DNA of 64,000 nt from Pseudomonas baetica (GTDB taxonomy: Bacteria; Pseudomonadota; Gammaproteobacteria; Pseudomonadales; Pseudomonadaceae), in assembly GCF_002813455.1 (NCBI RefSeq), contig NZ_PHHE01000001.1:3895001-3959000 (forward strand). Direction: 5' to 3'. How positions within the stretch are numbered: position 1 is the stretch's first letter; every line of letters begins with the position of its first letter. The notes beneath the pieces are model-generated. The model had not been told where the DNA came from. It saw only the letters and a program-made list of their open reading frames with translations, and did not search any database. Of this stretch, positions 17,201-25,618 are shown piece after piece. The translations under genes and the position numbers were made by a program.

Positions 17201-20163
17201 AAGAAAGCAGCCTGGCGGTCAGCGACCGGTTTTTCCAGGAAGCGCAGCACGCCCACGAAGCGCTGATCAACATGCTCGACGAACTGGCCGCCGGCCAGGA
17301 AGTCACGCCGCAGCCTGCGCGGATTCGGGCGTTGCACGAGCTGCTCGATGAGAGTCTCGATCCGTCGTCGATGGGCCTGATTCGCAGTGACGGTAGCCGC
17401 ACGTTGAGCATCCGCGAACTGGGTGCCGCGACTGCTGAACTTTCACAAACCGGCTCCGCGCGCGAACCGGACGATGAGATCGTCGAGATCTTCCTCGAAG
17501 AGGCGGTGGACATTCTCGACAGCGCCGGGCAAGCCTTGCAGCGTTGGCTGAGCGACGCAAACAATGTTGCGCCGCTGTCGTCGTTACAGCGCGATTTGCA
17601 CACCCTCAAGGGGGGCGCGCGAATGGCCGAAGTCGAGGCCATTGGGGATCTGGCCCAAGAACTGGAAGGTCTCTACGAAGGTCTGGCGGATCGGCGCTAT
17701 AGCTACAGCGAAGCGCTTGGTCGCTTGCTGCACAAGAGCCATGACCGTTTGGCGCTGCTGCTTGAACAGTTGCAGAATCATCAGCCGTTGAACCCGGCGC
17801 ATGAGCTGATCGAGGCAATCCGGCAGTTCCGTCAGGGCGCGTCCGGCAGCGCTGAAACGGCGCAACCGCCCGTTGATCACGAAGGCACCGGGCATGATCC
17901 GGAGTTGCTGGAAATCTTCCTCGAAGAAGGTTTCGACATCATCGAAAACTCCGGCGCCGCGTTGTTGCGCTGGCAGGCCGAGCCGGGCAATCGGCAGGAA
18001 GTGGAAACCCTGCTGCGCGACCTGCACACGCTCAAGGGCGGCGCGCGGATGGTCGAAATCGGCCCGATCGGCGACCTCGCCCACGAACTCGAATACCTTT
18101 ACGAAAGTCTCTCCGCCGGGACGTTGCAGGCCTCGACCGAACTGTTTGCGCTGGTGCAGCGCGGCCACGACCGACTGGCGCAGATGCTCGACGCGGTGCG
18201 CGCCGGACAACCGTGTCCGCCAGCGGATCGGCTGATCAATGCGATCCAGAGTTTCAGTCATCCGGTCACGCCTGAAGCGCCGCCATTGTTGCCTCTGCCG
18301 GTTAAAACCGAGACCGCGCCTGCAGCCGCCGAGGCCAGCGCGGACATGGTCAAGGTCTCCGCCGAACTGCTCGACGAACTGGTCAATCTGGCCGGCGAAA
18401 CCTCGATCTTCCGTGGCCGCATCGAACAGCAAGTCAATGACGCACAAGTCGCGCTCAATGAGATGGAAACCACCATCGAGCGTATGCGCGACCAGTTGCG
18501 CCGGCTCGACACCGAAACCCAGGGGCGCATTCTCAGCCGCCAGCAAGTCGATGGCGAGCGTCTCGGCTACGAGGAATTCGATCCGCTGGAAATGGACCGC
18601 CATTCGCAGTTGCAGCAACTGTCGCGGGCGCTGTTCGAATCCGCCTCCGACCTGCTCGACCTCAAGGAAACCCTCGACCGCCGCAACCACGACGCCGAGA
18701 ACCTGCTGCAACAGCAAGGGCGGATCAACACCGAATTGCAGGAAGGCCTGATGCGCTCGCGCATGGTGCCGTTCGAACGGATGTTGCCGCGCCTCAAACG
18801 CATCGTCCGTCAGGTCGCCGAAGAGTTGAACAAAGACGTCGCCTTCGTCATCGGCAACGCTGAGGGCGAAATGGATCGCAACGTGCTGGAGCGCATGGCG
18901 GCACCGCTGGAACACATGCTGCGCAACGCCGTCGACCATGGTCTGGAATCTGTCGAGGCGCGGCTGGCGGCGGGCAAACCGGCGCAGGGCACGATCACGC
19001 TGGATCTGTCCCGCGAGGGCGGCGACATTGTTTTCGACATCCGCGACGACGGCGCCGGTGTGCCGCTGGAAGCGGTGCGGAACAAGGCGATCAAGCGTGG
19101 CTTACTGGCGCCGGACGCCGAGATCAGCGACCGCGATGTGTTGCAGTTTATCCTTCAGCCGGGGTTTTCCACCGCTGAGAAGATCACCCAGATTTCCGGG
19201 CGTGGCGTCGGCATGGACGTGGTTCATGAGGAAGTCCGCCAGTTGGGCGGCAGCATGAGTATTGATTCGGTGCCGGGGCAGGGCGTGCATTTCCGCATTC
19301 GCCTGCCGTTCACCGTGTCGGTCAACCGCGCGTTGATGGTGCAGTGCGGCGAGGATCAGTATGCGATTCCGCTGAACACTATCGACGGCATCGTCCGCGT
19401 CTTGCCGAATGATCTGGACGGGCATTTCCGTCTCGATCCACCGAGCTATCAATACGGCGGCCAACGCTATGAGTTGTGCTATCTGGGCGAACTGCTGAAA
19501 ACCTCATCGCGGCCAAAACTGCTGGGTCAGAGCCTGCCATTACCGGTGCTGCTGGTACAGTACAACGACCGGCGCATCGCGGTGCAGGTCGACGCCATGG
19601 CCGGGACTCGCGAGATCGTGGTGAAAAGCCTCGGCGCGCAATTTGCGGCGGTGCAGGGCGTGTCCGGCGCGACGATTCTTGGCGATGGCCGGGTCGTGCT
19701 GATTCTTGATTTACTGGCACCGATCCGCGCGATGCAGGCACGGGTGGCGCAGTATCCGACGGTGCCGGACATCGACAGCGAACCGCACAAACCGTTGCTG
19801 GTCATGGTGGTCGACGACTCGGTCACCGTGCGCAAGGTCACCAGCCGTTTGCTCGAACGCCACGGCATGAACGTGCTGACGGCCAAGGATGGCGTCGACG
19901 CCATGCTCCTGCTGGAAGAACACATGCCCGACCTGATGCTGCTCGACATCGAAATGCCGCGCATGGACGGCTTCGAAGTGGCCACGCAAGTGCGCAACGA
20001 CGAACGCCTGCAACACCTGCCGATCATCATGATCACCTCGCGTACCGGGCAAAAACACCGCGACCGCGCCATGGCCATCGGCGTCAACGACTACCTCGGT
20101 AAGCCGTATCAGGAATCGGTATTGCTCGAAAGCATTGCCCACTGGAGCAAGAGACATGCATGA
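14251..20163 (+). CDS. chpA: Chemotaxis hybrid histidine kinase ChpA (CheA-type, multiple Hpt)
   Basis: A 1970-residue CheA-like kinase controlling twitching. Four canonical phosphotransfer motifs HTLKG are present with His at residues 674, 813, 1117 and 1259. A degenerate N-terminal module reads HQVHG near residue 49. After these come the CheA dimerisation and ATPase region (HMLRNAVDHGLE N-box, DDGAGVP), a CheW-like domain, and a C-terminal receiver with VVDDSVTVRKV and phospho-acceptor Asp1899 in MLLDIEMPRMDGF. I chose the ATG at 14251 (MGDRHDYVALEW); a GTG five codons earlier overlaps the pilJ stop. From memory, P. aeruginosa ChpA is about 500 residues longer with more Hpt-type modules. 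Confidence 0.95.
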   Translation: MGDRHDYVALEWVKGEIAETLKLAHQAIEAVLDDPQAFPGLDECLAYIHQVHGSLQMVEFYGAALLAEEMEHLVEALQQGRVSHRDEALHLLLQALGQLPIYLDRVQSARRDLPLVVLPLLNDLRSARGESLLSETSLFSPQLPELPPLSEEALALLEPAELPNVLRKLRQMLQMALVGLLREQDDQTHLAYLAKVFSRLEALSGDAPLSPLWQVASALVEGMRAGVIANSPALRSLLKDADKELKRLLDQGMRGLNQPPPPELLKSLLFYIAKAEHPTGQMLTMKDHYSLDDALPDSAMVDEERARLAGPDRDAMRSVLAALCEELVRVKERLDLFVRSDRQHTSDLESLLAPLRQIADTLAVLGFGQPRKVIIDQLAVVLSIAQGQREPNDAILMDVAGALLYVEATLAGMVGTVEPESPEDSRLPTTDLTQIHQIVIKEARICLQQAKDMIVDYIDADWDRQHLQPLPELLTQVRGALAMIPLNRAASLVEACNGFIREHLLLDPHEPGWQQLDNLADVITSLEYYLERLSDDPQAPSEQLLDVAQKSLASLGFFPSEQPGEPHVPVLDDVLSPNQARVMQDLQALDDPQFVQSLADVLASPVSAINPPALVTPGSLMPPPANEEPVDDELREVFLEETDEVLDVLHEYLPRWSANPQDRAALTELRRAFHTLKGSGRMVRALILGELAWAVENLLNRVLEQSVEPGTTVAQLLTDTLLLLPELISEFATNRQRQRSDVDQLAARAHALAKGDQPLAAEDVEDVAALDPLLLEIFRNEAETHLASLNRFLDQAAEHVPLPASDELQRALHTLKGSASMAGVLPIAELAAPLDQLAREFKAHQLPLDLDEVELLLEAEGLFRVGLRQLKHDPLAPIVGAQSLIKRTGELLAERLESILNAPSSGLRIKHAPQLINNFLAQGMDILLDAENLLQRWQQHPGERQELSALLDELTTLGEGAHLADLLPVDVLCEALLDLYGAVEESSLAVSDRFFQEAQHAHEALINMLDELAAGQEVTPQPARIRALHELLDESLDPSSMGLIRSDGSRTLSIRELGAATAELSQTGSAREPDDEIVEIFLEEAVDILDSAGQALQRWLSDANNVAPLSSLQRDLHTLKGGARMAEVEAIGDLAQELEGLYEGLADRRYSYSEALGRLLHKSHDRLALLLEQLQNHQPLNPAHELIEAIRQFRQGASGSAETAQPPVDHEGTGHDPELLEIFLEEGFDIIENSGAALLRWQAEPGNRQEVETLLRDLHTLKGGARMVEIGPIGDLAHELEYLYESLSAGTLQASTELFALVQRGHDRLAQMLDAVRAGQPCPPADRLINAIQSFSHPVTPEAPPLLPLPVKTETAPAAAEASADMVKVSAELLDELVNLAGETSIFRGRIEQQVNDAQVALNEMETTIERMRDQLRRLDTETQGRILSRQQVDGERLGYEEFDPLEMDRHSQLQQLSRALFESASDLLDLKETLDRRNHDAENLLQQQGRINTELQEGLMRSRMVPFERMLPRLKRIVRQVAEELNKDVAFVIGNAEGEMDRNVLERMAAPLEHMLRNAVDHGLESVEARLAAGKPAQGTITLDLSREGGDIVFDIRDDGAGVPLEAVRNKAIKRGLLAPDAEISDRDVLQFILQPGFSTAEKITQISGRGVGMDVVHEEVRQLGGSMSIDSVPGQGVHFRIRLPFTVSVNRALMVQCGEDQYAIPLNTIDGIVRVLPNDLDGHFRLDPPSYQYGGQRYELCYLGELLKTSSRPKLLGQSLPLPVLLVQYNDRRIAVQVDAMAGTREIVVKSLGAQFAAVQGVSGATILGDGRVVLILDLLAPIRAMQARVAQYPTVPDIDSEPHKPLLVMVVDDSVTVRKVTSRLLERHGMNVLTAKDGVDAMLLLEEHMPDLMLLDIEMPRMDGFEVATQVRNDERLQHLPIIMITSRTGQKHRDRAMAIGVNDYLGKPYQESVLLESIAHWSKRHA

Positions 20164-20626
20164 GCGCCGCCACAATGCGCGCACCAGCCAACTCACCGGC
20201 CTGCTGCTGCCGCTGGCGGATCGCAACCTGATCCTGCCCAACGTCGCCGTGGCCGAGCTGATCGACTATCAGGTCAGCGCCTTCGATCTGGACACGCCGC
20301 CGTGGTATCTGGGGCGGGTAACCTGGCGTGAGCGGCAGATTCCGTTGCTGAGCTTTGAATCGGCATGCGGGCAGAAAGTCGTGATTGGAGAGCGGGCGCG
20401 GATCGTGATTCTCAATGCGCTGGGTGGGCTGCCGCAGCTGAAGTTCATTGCGCTGCTGGTGCAGGGGATTCCACGGTCTTACAAGCTCGACAGTCAGTTG
20501 AGCTATGTCGATGTGCCGTTGTGTGCGCTGGAGCAGGCGGCGGTGCAGGTGGGTGAGCAGGTGGCGAAGGTGCCGGATTTGTTGGCACTTGAGCAGTTGT
20601 TGGTGGAGGCGGGGCTGGTCCACTGA
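20156..20626 (+). CDS. chpC: CheW-like protein ChpC
   Basis: A 156-residue CheW-fold adaptor, starting at the ATG at 20156, which overlaps the last codons of chpA by 8 bases. Visible features are LTGLLLPLADRNLILPNVAVAEL, WYLGRVTWRERQIPLLSFE and the RIVILNALGG strand (quoted in part). It may link other receptors to ChpA, as proposed in P. aeruginosa. chpB (methylesterase), which lies between chpA and chpC in P. aeruginosa, is missing, as are chpD and chpE directly downstream. Confidence 0.9.
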   Translation: MHERRHNARTSQLTGLLLPLADRNLILPNVAVAELIDYQVSAFDLDTPPWYLGRVTWRERQIPLLSFESACGQKVVIGERARIVILNALGGLPQLKFIALLVQGIPRSYKLDSQLSYVDVPLCALEQAAVQVGEQVAKVPDLLALEQLLVEAGLVH

Positions 20627-20651
20627 TCCTGAGTTTGCGTTGATCTTGCTG

Positions 20652-20754
20652 GCCTCTTCGCGAGCAGGCTCGCTCCCACAGTTGATCTTCAGTGATCCCG
20701 GATTTTGCGTACGACACAGACCCCCTGTGGGAGCGAGCCTGCTCGCGAAAGCGC
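20652..20754. repeat. REP pair (REPIN) after chpC
   Basis: Inverted REP cores at 20656-20680 and 20726-20750. The following stretch, 20756-20937, contains no gene or motif that I can recognise. Confidence 0.92.
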
Positions 20755-20937
20755 CAGTCGCCACACCTCAATCCGACAGAAAAATCCTCAATCTCTGTCC
20801 ACAATAAACGACTTTCAGTCTCGTTGTTTAAAGACACTCTGTGTTACGGCTCTACAAATCCTTGCGCCGCTGCCTACGCATGCACCAGAATCCGCCGGCT
20901 TGTGCGCCCAAGGCTGGCTGCGTAACTTGGATCGGGT

Positions 20938-21121
20938 CACTGATTCGCAGTGATCGGGTTTAGCAGCCCGGCTCGTCCTTACCTCGGTTGCACAAATCTC
21001 ATCCAGTCAGGCATTCGCCTGTACTTGATGGTGGCTGTGCGCATGGCGCCTTCGGGTGCGCCGGGTTGGGGTTTGACCGGTCTGCTAACTTGCGCACAGC
21101 CGCCACCCTATCGTTTAGCAG
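20938..21121 (+). promoter_or_regulatory. Structured repeat-like leader upstream of the DUF6124 gene
   Basis: A compact element with several nested signals. The short palindrome CACTG-N5-CAGTG is at 20938-20952. GTTTAGCAG occurs twice as a direct repeat (20958-20966 and 21113-21121), with an inverted CTGCTAA between them near 21082-21088. A long stem pairs GGTGGCTGTGCGCA (21030-21043) with TGCGCACAGCCGCCACC (21091-21107). Inside it a second hairpin has GGCGC/GCGCC arms closed by a TTCG loop. It ends 33 bases before the ATG at 21155. The layout suggests a structured RNA leader or a dispersed repeat unit that travels with DUF6124 genes; which one is not decidable here. Confidence 0.6.
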
Positions 21122-21154
21122 CGGGATGGTGCGGCCTCACAGAGGTTCATCCCC

Positions 21155-21520
21155 ATGTTCAAACCAACGCCAAACCCGCCGGTCACCGACCCGGCATCCC
21201 CCTACGAATCGCCCGAATCCAAGAAATTTCACGAAGCCGCCGAGCGCGCGCTCGATCACTACCTCGGCCCGCCAACCGCCGAAATCATGGCCGCACCCTA
21301 CAAAACCAACAAGCTGTACATGACCGACCCTGAAGCTGATACCGAGTCTCTCCTGGCAGATGCCAGCGAAACCCTCGGCTCGGCCACCGTCATGATCCAT
21401 AACCATGTGGCAATGGTTGAAGGAACGCACCGCAAAACCCTGCAAGGCATTGCTCAAGTGGTGATGCTGGCGGAGCTGGCAGTTAATCGGGTGCTGGACA
21501 GGTTAGTGCCTACGGATTGA
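21155..21520 (+). CDS. DUF6124 family protein
   Basis: A 121-residue soluble protein that I recognise as the DUF6124/DUF3077 family, common in several copies in fluorescent pseudomonads. The N-terminus MFKPTPNPP and the AAERALDHYL segment are typical; the rest is a helical region ending with AELAVNRVLDRL. No signal peptide, membrane segment or catalytic motif is visible, and the function is unknown. A structured leader precedes it and REPINs follow it, so it is probably monocistronic. Confidence 0.85.
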   Translation: MFKPTPNPPVTDPASPYESPESKKFHEAAERALDHYLGPPTAEIMAAPYKTNKLYMTDPEADTESLLADASETLGSATVMIHNHVAMVEGTHRKTLQGIAQVVMLAELAVNRVLDRLVPTD

Positions 21521-21542
21521 TCCAGAGCTTTCACTGATTGCA

Positions 21543-21651
21543 CTGGCCCCATCGCTGACAAGCCAGCTCCCACAGTGTCCGGGTTGTATCCGAATCTTGT
21601 GAACCACACAAAACCCTGTGGGAGCTGGCTTGTCAGCGATGGGGCCAGTGG
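21543..21651. repeat. REP pair of a divergent subfamily (GCTGACAAGCCAGCTCC core)
   Basis: Two inverted copies of ATCGCTGACAAGCCAGCTCC and its complement flank about 45 bases. The centre GACAAGCCAGC differs from the GCGAGCAGGCTCGC core used elsewhere in the window, so it is a distinct REP subfamily. Confidence 0.9.
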
Positions 21652-21721
21652 CATCAGCAACTTCCTGCCGGCCAACCCCCTGACTCATCGGCGGACTTAT
21701 CCAGAACTTACGCTGCTTTGG

Positions 21722-21830
21722 CTGGCCTCTTCGCGAGCAGGCTCACTCCCACAGTTGATCTTCAGTGCCCCCGGTTTTTGCGGACGATAGTGATCCCCTG
21801 TGGGAGCGAGCCTGCTCGCGAAGGTGGCAG
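21722..21830. repeat. REP pair (REPIN) upstream of mdcA
   Basis: Inverted REP cores at about 21728-21750 and 21798-21823. The first has a CTCACTCC variant of CTCGCTCC. Confidence 0.9.
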
Positions 21831-21836
21831 TGAACG

Positions 21837-21851
21837 TTACGCTCAGCGTAA
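21837..21851. promoter_or_regulatory. Candidate MdcR (LysR-type) operator upstream of mdcA
   Basis: The perfect palindrome TTACGCT-C-AGCGTAA lies about 80 bases before the mdcA start. Its core TACGCTCAGCGTA fits the LysR-family T-N11-A pattern with dyad symmetry. Because a LysR-type regulator gene (mdcR) belongs to this cluster, this is the best operator candidate. It is an inference from pattern and position only. Confidence 0.55.
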
Positions 21852-21902
21852 TGATTCACCACCGCGCTTGATTGATGCCCTCACCCCACACGCCTAACTT
21901 AG

Positions 21903-21926
21903 CTCCACGACAGCGAACCCCGTGGA
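21903..21926 (+). promoter_or_regulatory. Inverted repeat covering the mdcA Shine-Dalgarno
   Basis: CTCCACG (21903-21909) can pair with CGTGGAG (21920-21926) across a 10-base loop. The right arm includes the GGAG ribosome-binding site 6 bases before the ATG at 21933, so the folded form would hide it. Confidence 0.4.
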
Positions 21927-21932
21927 GTGAGC

Positions 21933-23603
21933 ATGACAACAACAATTTCCCCCGACTCGCGCTGGACGCGGCGGCGTGACGAGAAGCAGCGCCGCCTCGA
22001 CAAGGTGCGCGGGCTGGCCGACGGTGTGGTGTTGCCCACCGACAAGATCGTCGCCGCGCTCGAAGCGCTGATTCATCCCGGCGACCGTGTGGTGCTTGAA
22101 GGCAACAACCAGAAGCAGGCGGATTTCCTCTCCCGCTCGCTGGCCAGGGCCGACCCGGAAAAACTCCACGATCTGCACATGATCATGCCCAGCGTCGGCC
22201 GCTCCGAGCACCTCGACCTGTTCGAACGCGGCATCGCTCGCAAGCTCGATTTCTCCTTCGCCGGCACCCAGAGCCTGCGCATCAGCCAGTTGCTCGAAGA
22301 CGGCCTGCTGGAAATCGGCGCGATCCACACCTACATCGAACTTTACGCCCGCCTTGTGGTGGACCTGATCCCCAACGTCGTGCTCTCGGCCGGGTTCATG
22401 GCCGACCGCGCCGGCAACATCTACACCGGACCCAGCACCGAAGACACCCCGGCACTGATCGAACCGGCCGCGTTCAGCGACGGCATCGTCATCGTCCAGG
22501 TCAACCAGTTGGTCGATGACGTCAGCGAGTTGCCCCGTGTGGACATTCCTGCGTCGTGGGTCGATTTTGTGGTGGTGGCGGACAAGCCGTTCTACATTGA
22601 ACCGCTGTTCACCCGCGATCCACGGCACATCAAGCCTGTGCATGTGTTGATGGCGATGATGGCGATTCGCGGCATCTACGAAAAACACAACGTGCAGTCG
22701 CTCAATCACGGCATCGGTTTCAACACCGCCGCCATCGAATTGATCCTGCCGACCTACGGCGAGTCTCTTGGCTTGAAGGGCAAGATTTGCCGCAACTGGA
22801 CGCTCAACCCGCACCCGACATTGATCCCGGCGATCGAGAGCGGCTGGGTCGAAAGCGTGCATTGCTTCGGCACCGAACTGGGCATGGAAAACTACATCGC
22901 CGCGCGCCCCGACGTGTTCTTCACCGGCCGCGACGGCTCGCTGCGCTCCAACCGGATGTTCTGCCAACTGGCCGGGCAATACGCGGTGGATCTGTTTATC
23001 GGCGCGACGTTGCAGGTCGATGGAGACGGCCATTCTTCCACCGTTACCCGTGGCCGACTCGCCGGTTTCGGTGGCGCGCCGAACATGGGCCACGACCCAC
23101 GCGGTCGCCGTCACGGCACGCCGGCATGGCTCGATATGCGCCACGACGACTCGCAGCAACCGATGTTGGAGCGCGGCAAGAAACTTGTGGTGCAAATGGT
23201 CGAGACCTTCCAGGAGGGCGGCAAACCGACCTTCGTCGAAACCCTCGACGCGGTGGAAGTGGCGAAGAAAAGCGGCATGCCGCTGGCGCCGATCATGATC
23301 TACGGTGACGACGTCACCCACCTGCTCACCGAAGAAGGCATCGCCTATCTGTACAAGGCGCGCTCGCTGGAAGAGCGTCAGGCGATGATCGCCGCCGTTG
23401 CGGGCGTCACCGCCATCGGCCTGCGCCACAACCCGAAAGACACTGAACGCATGCGCCGCGAAGGCCTGATCGCCTTGCCCGAAGACCTCGGCATCCGCCG
23501 CACCGACGCCACCCGCGAACTGCTGGCGGCGAAGAGCGTGGCCGATCTGGTCGAGTGGTCCGGCGGCCTCTACAACCCGCCCGCCAAATTCAGGAGCTGG
23601 TAA
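21933..23603 (+). CDS. mdcA: Malonate decarboxylase alpha subunit (acetyl-S-ACP:malonate ACP transferase)
   Basis: A 556-residue cytoplasmic subunit that moves the acyl carrier between acetate and malonate, forming malonyl-S-ACP for decarboxylation. The sequence is the well-conserved MdcA type, with [11 protein letters not shown] at the start, [18 protein letters not shown] in the middle and [22 protein letters not shown] near residue 370 (quoted in part). I chose the ATG at 21933; a GTG two codons upstream is also in frame. Its stop overlaps the mdcB start (TAATG). It is the first gene of mdcABCDEGH-madLM. Confidence 0.96.
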   Translation: MTTTISPDSRWTRRRDEKQRRLDKVRGLADGVVLPTDKIVAALEALIHPGDRVVLEGNNQKQADFLSRSLARADPEKLHDLHMIMPSVGRSEHLDLFERGIARKLDFSFAGTQSLRISQLLEDGLLEIGAIHTYIELYARLVVDLIPNVVLSAGFMADRAGNIYTGPSTEDTPALIEPAAFSDGIVIVQVNQLVDDVSELPRVDIPASWVDFVVVADKPFYIEPLFTRDPRHIKPVHVLMAMMAIRGIYEKHNVQSLNHGIGFNTAAIELILPTYGESLGLKGKICRNWTLNPHPTLIPAIESGWVESVHCFGTELGMENYIAARPDVFFTGRDGSLRSNRMFCQLAGQYAVDLFIGATLQVDGDGHSSTVTRGRLAGFGGAPNMGHDPRGRRHGTPAWLDMRHDDSQQPMLERGKKLVVQMVETFQEGGKPTFVETLDAVEVAKKSGMPLAPIMIYGDDVTHLLTEEGIAYLYKARSLEERQAMIAAVAGVTAIGLRHNPKDTERMRREGLIALPEDLGIRRTDATRELLAAKSVADLVEWSGGLYNPPAKFRSW

Positions 23604-24475
23604 TGCACGCACTCAACCTGCAAGCGAAACCGATAACCCTGACCGAGCGACTGGCCGACCTGGCAGTGGACGCGTTGATCGACGAAGCGGATCTGTCGCC
23701 GAAACCGGCGCTGGTCGATCGTCGTGGCAACGGCGCACACACCGATTTGCATTTGGGCCTGATGCACGCCTCGGCATTGTCGTTGTGGCCAGCGTTCAAG
23801 GAGATGACCGAGGCCGCCATTGAAGTCGGCGAGATCAATCAAACGTTGCGTGAAAGCATTGGCCGCATCGGCCGTGAAGGCGAGCAAGCGATGCTCGCCA
23901 CCACCAACGGTGTGAACACGCATCGCGGGGCGATCTGGGCCTTGGGTCTGTTGGTGACGGCCGCTGCGCTGGAACCGCAATCCTCCAGCGCCAATGCCGT
24001 GACCCTGCGCGCTGCACGTCTGGCCTTGCTGGACGATCGCCACGCACCCAAACCCTTGAGCCACGGCGCCCAAGTCGCCTTGCGTTACGGCGCCCGTGGT
24101 GCCCGTGAAGAGGCACAACTCGGCTTCCCCTCGGTGCTGCAACGTGGCCTGCCGCAACTGAAGAAAAGCCGCACCGCCGGCCACGGCGAACAGAACGCCC
24201 GGCTCGACGCCTTGCTGGCGATCATGACCGACCTGGCCGACACCTGCGTTTTGTATCGCGCCGGAGAGCAAGGCCTGCAAGCCATGCAACAGGGTGCGCA
24301 AGCCGTGCTCGACGCTGGCGGCAGCGCCAGCCTCACTGGTCGCCGGCGCCTGCACGAACTGGATCAACAACTCATCGCATTGAATGCCTCGCCCGGCGGC
24401 GCCGCCGACTTGCTCGCCGCCGCGCTGCTGCTCGATCGCATCGAGCGCGACGGCATCCTTCAGGGAGCGTTTTGA
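23603..24475 (+). CDS. mdcB: Triphosphoribosyl-dephospho-CoA synthase MdcB
   Basis: A 290-residue CitG/MdcB-family enzyme that makes 2'-(5''-triphosphoribosyl)-3'-dephospho-CoA, the precursor of the carrier protein's prosthetic group. Typical elements are [13 protein letters not shown] near the N-terminus, [20 protein letters not shown] and [21 protein letters not shown] (quoted in part). The ATG at 23603 shares its first base with the mdcA stop. Sequence further upstream in frame lies inside mdcA and is not coding. Confidence 0.95.
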   Translation: MHALNLQAKPITLTERLADLAVDALIDEADLSPKPALVDRRGNGAHTDLHLGLMHASALSLWPAFKEMTEAAIEVGEINQTLRESIGRIGREGEQAMLATTNGVNTHRGAIWALGLLVTAAALEPQSSSANAVTLRAARLALLDDRHAPKPLSHGAQVALRYGARGAREEAQLGFPSVLQRGLPQLKKSRTAGHGEQNARLDALLAIMTDLADTCVLYRAGEQGLQAMQQGAQAVLDAGGSASLTGRRRLHELDQQLIALNASPGGAADLLAAALLLDRIERDGILQGAF

Positions 24476-24774
24476 TGGAAACCCTATCGTTTGAATTCCC
24501 CGCCGGGCAGCCGCCACGCGGGCGGGCGCTGGTCGGTTGTGTTGGCTCCGGTGACCTGGAAGTGCTGATCGAACCGGGGCTGGCCGGCAAGTTGACGATC
24601 AACGTGCAGACCTCGGTCAACGGCGCACAGCTGCGCTGGCAGCATCTGTTTGCGCGGATGTTCGACGGCACCACGCCGCCAGCGATGGCCATCGATATCC
24701 ACGATTTCGGCGCGACGCCGGGGGTGGTGCGCTTGCGTCTGGAACAAGGTTTCGAGGAGATCGGCCATGACTGA
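24475..24774 (+). CDS. mdcC: Malonate decarboxylase acyl carrier protein (delta subunit)
   Basis: A 99-residue acyl carrier subunit. The serine expected to carry the phosphoribosyl-dephospho-CoA arm is Ser25 in GCVGSGDLEV. The C-terminus HDFGATPGVVRLRLEQG matches the family. The ATG at 24475 overlaps the mdcB stop (TGATG). It shuttles acetyl and malonyl groups between MdcA and MdcD/E. Confidence 0.95.
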   Translation: METLSFEFPAGQPPRGRALVGCVGSGDLEVLIEPGLAGKLTINVQTSVNGAQLRWQHLFARMFDGTTPPAMAIDIHDFGATPGVVRLRLEQGFEEIGHD

Positions 24775-25618
24775 CAGCGCAGCGCTTCTCAATAAGCACA
24801 GCTTCGTCGAACTCGGCGCGCGGCAACGGGCGAAAGCCTTGCTCGACGCCGGCAGCTTTCGCGAATTGCTCGATCCTTTTCAACGGGTGATGTCGCCGTG
24901 GCTCGAACGCCAGGGCGTGGTGCCGCAAGCCGATGACGGCGTGGTGATCGCCAAGGGCAGCGTCGACGGTTTGCCGGTGGTGATCGCCGCCATCGAAGGC
25001 GCATTTCAGGGTGGCAGCCTCGGCGAAGTCGGCGGGGCGAAGATTGCCGGTGCGCTGGAACTGGCCGCCGAGGACAACCGCAAAGGCATCCCGACCCGCG
25101 CCGTGTTGCTGCTGGAAACCGGGGGTGTGCGCTTGCAGGAAGCCAATCTTGGCTTGGCGGCGATTGCCGATATTCATGCGGCGATTGTCGATTTGCAGCG
25201 GTACCAACCGGTGGTTGGCGTGGTTGCGGGCAGCGTCGGTTGCTTCGGCGGCATGTCGATTGCCGCCGCGTTGTGCAGCTATTTGCTGGTGACTCAGGAA
25301 GCACGCCTCGGCCTGAACGGCCCGCAAGTGATCGAGCAGGAAGCCGGGATCGAAGAATACGACTCCCGCGACCGGCCTTTCATCTGGAGCCTGACCGGTG
25401 GCGAGCAGCGCTTTGCCAGTGGCTTGGTGGATCGTTATGTCGCTGATGACGTGGCGAAGATTCGTCAGCAGGTCGGCGAGTTGTTGCAGCAAGGCTTGCC
25501 GACTCAGCCGCGCAGCCAAAGGGCCGAGTGGTTCCTGCAACGGTTGGCGAGTCTGGACACTGACAAGCAAATCGAACCGTTGGTGGTTCGCGATCTGTAT
25601 CAAGGAGAGCGCTCATGA
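24767..25618 (+). CDS. mdcD: Malonate decarboxylase beta subunit
   Basis: A 283-residue subunit of the malonyl-S-ACP decarboxylase, related to the carboxyltransferase beta fold of acetyl-CoA carboxylase. The oxyanion-forming GSVGCFGGMSIAAAL region (about residue 155) and GEVGGAKIAGALELA are visible. It forms the catalytic heterodimer with MdcE. The ATG at 24767 overlaps mdcC by 8 bases; its own stop overlaps the mdcE start by 4. Confidence 0.95.
   Translation: MTDSAALLNKHSFVELGARQRAKALLDAGSFRELLDPFQRVMSPWLERQGVVPQADDGVVIAKGSVDGLPVVIAAIEGAFQGGSLGEVGGAKIAGALELAAEDNRKGIPTRAVLLLETGGVRLQEANLGLAAIADIHAAIVDLQRYQPVVGVVAGSVGCFGGMSIAAALCSYLLVTQEARLGLNGPQVIEQEAGIEEYDSRDRPFIWSLTGGEQRFASGLVDRYVADDVAKIRQQVGELLQQGLPTQPRSQRAEWFLQRLASLDTDKQIEPLVVRDLYQGERS

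Noticed and set aside
21894..23612. 572-residue open frame opposite mdcA
   Set aside because: It is antisense to mdcA and shows only the composition expected of a codon shadow.
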